Shown here piece after piece: positions 60,608-64,000 of a DNA stretch of 64,000 bases (position 1 is the first letter of the stretch; each line of letters begins with the position of its first letter). The notes under the pieces are model-generated. The model ran no database searches and was not told the origin of the DNA. It saw only the letters and a list, made by a program, of their open reading frames with translations. Source of the DNA: Bradyrhizobium lablabi (GTDB lineage Bacteria; Pseudomonadota; Alphaproteobacteria; Rhizobiales; Xanthobacteraceae); NCBI RefSeq assembly GCF_018129385.1, contig NZ_JAFCLN010000001.1, positions 124,001 to 188,000 on the forward strand. Reading direction: 5' to 3'. The position numbers and the translations under genes are program-made.

Positions 60608-61765
60608 ATGACTTCGACCAAACCCGAAACCATCCTCGGTAACGCCCGCATCGTTCTGGCCGATCGCGTGATCGAGCAGGGCTGGGTTGCGCTGGCCGAT
60701 GGCCGTATCGCCGAATTCGGGGAAGGCAAGGCCCCCGCCGGCAGCGAGGATGCGGGCGGCGACTTGATCATGCCGGGGCTAATCGAGCTGCATACCGATC
60801 ACCTCGAAGCGCATTATGTGCCGCGCCCAAAAGTGTTCTGGAATCCCATCGCGTCCGTGATCTCCTATGACGGACAGCTCGCGACCGCGGGCATCACCAC
60901 GGTGCTGGATTCGCTGCGGGTCTGGCGCGAGGACGGCGCCGAAGAGGTTGACGGCCGCGCCGGCATACTGGCGGCGGCGATTTCGGCGGCGCGTGAGGAG
61001 GACCTGCTGCGCGCCGATCACTTCCTGCATCTGCGCTGTGAAATCCCGATGCCGAGTGTGGTCGAGGAGGCGAAGGAGCTGATCGGGCGGCCCGACGTGC
61101 GGCTGATGTCGCTGATGGACCATACGCCGGGGCAGCGGCAGTTCCGCGACGAAGTCAAGCTGCGCGATTATTACCGCGGCAAGGGCGGCGGCATGACCGA
61201 TGCCCAGCTCGACGAGCTGTTCGAGCGGCGCTTCGCCTATCAGAAGACGTACGCGGCCGACAATATGCGAGCGATCGTCGCGCTGGCGCACGAATACAAC
61301 ATTCCGCTCGCGAGCCATGACGACACGACCGACGAGAACGTCGTTGATGCCGTCCGCGACCGCGTGGCGGTAGCGGAGTTTCCGACCACCATGGAGGCCG
61401 CGCGCGGCCTGCACGGGGCCGGCATCGATATCCTGATGGGTGCGCCGAACGTGGTGCGGGGTGGATCGCATTCCGGCAACATCGCCGCCGTCACGCTGGC
61501 CCGCGAGGGGCTGCTCGACATCTTGTCCTCCGACTACATTCCGTCGAGCCTGCTGATGGCGGCGCTGCAATTGCCGCGCGAGGTTCCTGCGATCGATTTG
61601 GCAGCAGCGGTCCGCACCGTCACCAAGACACCGGCCGAGGCGGTCGGCCTTGCCGACCGCGGCGAGATCGCCATCGGCAAGCGGGCGGACCTGATCCGCG
61701 TGCACGTGGCCCGCGATCTTCCGGTAGTACGCAGCGTGTGGCGCGAGGGGCAGCGGGTGGCATGA
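60608..61765 (+). CDS. phnM: Alpha-D-ribose 1-methylphosphonate 5-triphosphate diphosphatase
   Basis: 385 residues, amidohydrolase fold, removing diphosphate from the ribose 1-phosphonate 5-triphosphate. The metal motif is complete (His62, Asp64, Glu67, His69 in LHTDHLEAH), with SHDDTTDENVVDAV and [15 protein letters not shown] following. GAAGGAAG precedes ATG 60608. This is the canonical copy; the paralogue at 49547 differs in the metal motif. The stop overlaps phnN by ATGA. Confidence 0.96.
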   Translation: MTSTKPETILGNARIVLADRVIEQGWVALADGRIAEFGEGKAPAGSEDAGGDLIMPGLIELHTDHLEAHYVPRPKVFWNPIASVISYDGQLATAGITTVLDSLRVWREDGAEEVDGRAGILAAAISAAREEDLLRADHFLHLRCEIPMPSVVEEAKELIGRPDVRLMSLMDHTPGQRQFRDEVKLRDYYRGKGGGMTDAQLDELFERRFAYQKTYAADNMRAIVALAHEYNIPLASHDDTTDENVVDAVRDRVAVAEFPTTMEAARGLHGAGIDILMGAPNVVRGGSHSGNIAAVTLAREGLLDILSSDYIPSSLLMAALQLPREVPAIDLAAAVRTVTKTPAEAVGLADRGEIAIGKRADLIRVHVARDLPVVRSVWREGQRVA

Positions 61766-62355
61766 CCGAAACATTGACGATACCGGAAGTTGAGAGCGGC
61801 AGGATCGGACCTGGCAGACTTGTCCTCGTGGTGGGCCCGAGCGGTGCCGGCAAGGATACGTTGCTCGGGCTGGCACGGGCCGCCTGCGTTGACGACGGCA
61901 ACATTGTCTTTCCGCGGCGCGTGGTGACGCGGGAAGCGTCAAGCGCCGAAGACAACGAGCAGATGAGTCCGGAGGCCTTCCAGCAGGCGCTCGCGCAGGG
62001 AACGTTCGCGATGAACTGGGAGGCGCATGGCCATCGCTATGGCCTGCCCCGTGCGATCGACGAGGACATCCGCGCCGGACGTACGGTCGTCGTCAATGTG
62101 TCGCGCACCGTGATCGATGAAGCGCGCCGCACCTATCTCGACGTTGTCGTGGTGTCGATCACTGCTCCCGCGGACGTTCTCGCCGCGCGACTCGCGATGC
62201 GCTCGCGCAGCAGCGACGGCAGCATCGATCAGCGGCTTTCCCGCAAGGTGGATGACGGCGCACCGCCGGACGTTACCATCGTCAATGTCTCAAGCGCGGA
62301 ATTCCATGCGCGCCAGCTCGTCCGGGCTATCAAGGGCGCTCGATGGGATGAATAA
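61762..62355 (+). CDS. phnN: Ribose 1,5-bisphosphate phosphokinase
   Basis: 197 residues with a guanylate-kinase-like P-loop (VLVVGPSGAGKDTLLGLARAA) and RRVVTREASSAEDNEQMSPEAF. It phosphorylates ribose 1,5-bisphosphate to PRPP, the final salvage step of the C-P lyase pathway. ATG 61762 overlaps phnM. Its substrate requires prior opening of the cyclic phosphate, normally by PhnP, which is absent here. Confidence 0.95.
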   Translation: MTETLTIPEVESGRIGPGRLVLVVGPSGAGKDTLLGLARAACVDDGNIVFPRRVVTREASSAEDNEQMSPEAFQQALAQGTFAMNWEAHGHRYGLPRAIDEDIRAGRTVVVNVSRTVIDEARRTYLDVVVVSITAPADVLAARLAMRSRSSDGSIDQRLSRKVDDGAPPDVTIVNVSSAEFHARQLVRAIKGARWDE

Positions 62356-62382
62356 GCGATCCCGGATGCTCGGAGAATTTGA

Positions 62383-62994
62383 ATGACCGTAGTCGCAACC
62401 ATCGAACAGCTTGAGGCGATCTATGGTTTCCCGAATGACGCTTCCACCGTGAAAGTGGCTGACAGGGTCACGCCGCCATACCGGGTCCTGATCGAGAAAT
62501 CGCCGTTCGCGGCATTGGCGACCAGCGGGCCGGAAGGCCTCGATTGTTCGCCGCGTGGCGATTTGCCGGGCTTCGTTCGCATTCACGATGACAGGACGCT
62601 GATGATGCCGGATCGTCGTGGCAACAACCGCGTCGATTCCCTGCGCAACATCGTGCGCGATCCCCGCGTCGCGCTGCTGTTTCTCATTCCGGGCTCCGGC
62701 ACAACGCTGCGCATCAACGGTCGCGCGCACTTGTCCGTCGACCCGGACCTGCTGGCTTCATTCAAGATGGAAGGCAAGGCGCCGCGCACCGTCATCGTCA
62801 TGGCGGTGGAGGAAATCTATTTCCAGTGTGCCCGCGCCATCGTTCGCTCCGACCTCTGGAATCCCGACAAGCGCGTCGATCCTAAGACGCTGCCAACGCC
62901 TGGCGAGATCCTTGCCGGCATGAGCGACAATACGGTCGGCGGCGAAAAATACGACCGGGAATGGCCCGAACGCGCGCGCCAGACGATGTGGTGA
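62383..62994 (+). CDS. FMN-dependent PPOX-type flavoprotein (MSMEG_1061 family)
   Basis: 203 residues, split-barrel FMN-binding fold related to pyridoxamine 5'-phosphate oxidase: FAALATSGPEGLDCSPRGDLPGFVRIHDDRTLMMPDRRGNNRVDSLRNIVRDPRVALLFLIPG. The MSMEG_1061-type C-terminal ending is present. GGAG precedes ATG 62383, 27 bp after phnN on the same strand, so it is probably cotranscribed. Function unknown; reduction or oxidation of a small molecule is likely. Confidence 0.85.
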   Translation: MTVVATIEQLEAIYGFPNDASTVKVADRVTPPYRVLIEKSPFAALATSGPEGLDCSPRGDLPGFVRIHDDRTLMMPDRRGNNRVDSLRNIVRDPRVALLFLIPGSGTTLRINGRAHLSVDPDLLASFKMEGKAPRTVIVMAVEEIYFQCARAIVRSDLWNPDKRVDPKTLPTPGEILAGMSDNTVGGEKYDREWPERARQTMW

Positions 62995-63086
62995 TGCGCC
63001 GTACCGTGCGCGCCGCGAGATAGGTTCGCGTCGTGCCAAGAGCGCCAATTCACCTTTAAGCACAATACGTTACGTGGCATCAGTGT

Positions 63087-63108
63087 ACCGGGCCGGCGCA
63101 GGCCCGGT
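63087..63108. terminator. Hairpin between the phn operon and the convergent SDR gene
   Basis: ACCGGGCC and GGCCCGGT make a perfect 8-bp stem with loop GGCGCA in the 159-bp convergent gap. There is no T-run, so termination would be inefficient or factor-aided; it may serve both strands. Confidence 0.55.
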
Positions 63109-63153
63109 TCTACTGTGCATGGGGTTGTTTTCGATATTTTGAGTCCGGCCCTT

Positions 63154-63954
63154 CTAACCGCGCCTTACGCTCGCACCACCATCGACCGGCAGCGTTACGC
63201 CGGTGATGAAGCCGGCCTCGTCGGATGCAAGAAACAGCGCGGCGTTGGCGACGTCCCAACCGGTGCCCATCTTCCGGCGCAGCGGCACCTTGCTGTCGCG
63301 TTCCGCCTCGACCTCGGCGCGGCTCTTCTTGAACTCGCGGGCGCGGGTGTCGACTGCCATCGGCGTGTTCATGAGACCGGGCAGGATGACGTTGGCGCGG
63401 ATGCCGTATTCGGCATTCTGATAGGCGAGCTGTTCGGTGAAGGCGATCATCGCCGATTTGGTCGCCTTGTAGGCGACATACGGATAGGTCGTGATCGCCG
63501 CCATCGAAGAGATGTTGATGATGGCGCCGCTGCGCTGCTCGCGCATGATCGGGATCACGTGCTTGGCCGCCAGGATGCAGCTCTTGAGGTTGATCGCCAC
63601 GACGCGGTCGAAAGCTTCCTCGGTGATGGCGAGCAGCTCGGCGTCGCCGCCGGAGAGGCTGACGCCGACATTGTTGTGCAGGACATCGATACGGCCCCAC
63701 CGTCCATGCGCATCCGCCACCATGGCCTTGATATCGGCGTCGCTGGTGACGTCTGCCTTGCAGGCCGCCGCGATGCCGCCCTTCGCCGCGATCAGATCGA
63801 CGGTCTCCTGCGCCGAATCCGCGTGGTGATCGACACACAGCACTTTCGCGCCCTCGCGGGCAAAGGTCAGTGCGGTGGCCCGACCGTTGCCGATCCCTTC
63901 GCCGGGACTTTGTCCGGCGCCGACGACGATGGCGATGCGATCCTTCAGACGCAT
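63154..63954 (-). CDS. Short-chain dehydrogenase/reductase
   Basis: 266-residue classical SDR with VVGAGQSPGEGIGNGRATALTFAREG at the N-terminus, NNVGVS, the serine in INISSMAA and the active-site pair YKATK. The glycine motif is longer than the usual TGxxxGIG by several residues, resembling SDRs that act on catabolic hydroxy compounds. GGGAG lies upstream of ATG 63954, which is 1 bp after the stop of the partial gene at the right edge, so both belong to one leftward unit. Substrate unknown. Confidence 0.87.
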   Translation of the reverse strand: MRLKDRIAIVVGAGQSPGEGIGNGRATALTFAREGAKVLCVDHHADSAQETVDLIAAKGGIAAACKADVTSDADIKAMVADAHGRWGRIDVLHNNVGVSLSGGDAELLAITEEAFDRVVAINLKSCILAAKHVIPIMREQRSGAIINISSMAAITTYPYVAYKATKSAMIAFTEQLAYQNAEYGIRANVILPGLMNTPMAVDTRAREFKKSRAEVEAERDSKVPLRRKMGTGWDVANAALFLASDEAGFITGVTLPVDGGASVRRG

Positions 63955-63955
63955 G

Positions 63956-64000
63956 TCAGTTCACTCCCGGAATCGGATACTGCTGGAGTACCTCTTTGTA
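63956..64000 (-). CDS. C-terminal end of an unidentified protein (gene runs off the window)
   Basis: Only the last 14 codons are visible: YKEVLQQYPIPGVN and a TGA at 63958-63956. The frame is open to the window edge. It directly precedes the SDR gene. Too short to assign. Confidence 0.6.
   Translation of the reverse strand, partial: YKEVLQQYPIPGVN

Overview
The window is about 64 kb of GC-rich chromosome, densely packed with genes. It is almost certainly from an alphaproteobacterium of the Bradyrhizobium/Nitrobacteraceae group. This rests on overall protein character, many periplasmic Bug (TctC-type) receptors and liv-type ABC genes, a PmtA-type phospholipid methyltransferase, a complete C-P lyase set, and two intergenic repeats of a kind I associate with Bradyrhizobium genomes. 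No tRNA, rRNA, CRISPR array, integrase or transposase was seen.

Layout. (1) 0-1.6 kb: the 3' end of a probable FkbM methyltransferase, then UDP-glucose 6-dehydrogenase. (2) 1.6-10.8 kb: a catabolic region. A leftward operon holds a ThDP-dependent enzyme and three Bug receptors. A divergent IclR regulator follows, then a leftward ring-hydroxylating dioxygenase operon (alpha, SDR dehydrogenase, beta, two small unknown proteins). The same palindrome (TGTCC-N7-GGACA) lies beside the IclR gene and on the dioxygenase promoter, so one regulator probably controls both. (3) 10.8-11.7 kb: a gene-poor stretch made mostly of dispersed repeats. (4) 11.7-20.2 kb: a ketopantoate-reductase-like gene, nadABC preceded by the NrtR regulator gene and two NrtR-like palindromes, an epoxide hydrolase and a thiolase. 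(5) 20.2-25.6 kb: a two-component system with a DUF4173 membrane protein, and a membrane-anchored GH3 enzyme. (6) 25.7-39.7 kb: a flavin-dependent oxygenase with its reductase; a HigBA-like toxin-antitoxin pair lodged between decayed copies of a polysaccharide deacetylase 3' end; an LLM oxidoreductase; a coxMSL-like molybdenum hydroxylase; a five-gene liv-type ABC importer; a zinc alcohol dehydrogenase. (7) 39.7-49 kb: a CYTH-CHAD protein, a TAXI receptor and envelope-lipid genes (glycosyltransferase, PmtA, an Mpo1-like membrane protein, a class III aminotransferase, phosphatidylserine decarboxylase, Nudix). (8) 48.8-63 kb: a large phosphonate locus. (9) the right edge: an SDR gene and a fragment.

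The phosphonate locus is the most coherent system. A leftward arm holds a hexapeptide acetyltransferase, a divergent PhnM paralogue and a DUF1045 2H phosphoesterase. A rightward arm holds phnC, phnD and two phnE genes. Convergent phnF follows, then phnGHIJKLMN with a flavoprotein gene at its end. Pho-box-like sequences precede all three promoters, and a 13-bp-arm palindrome, the probable PhnF operator, lies on the phnG promoter. No phnP is present. The 2H phosphoesterase is a plausible replacement, because its superfamily acts on the same kind of cyclic phosphate.
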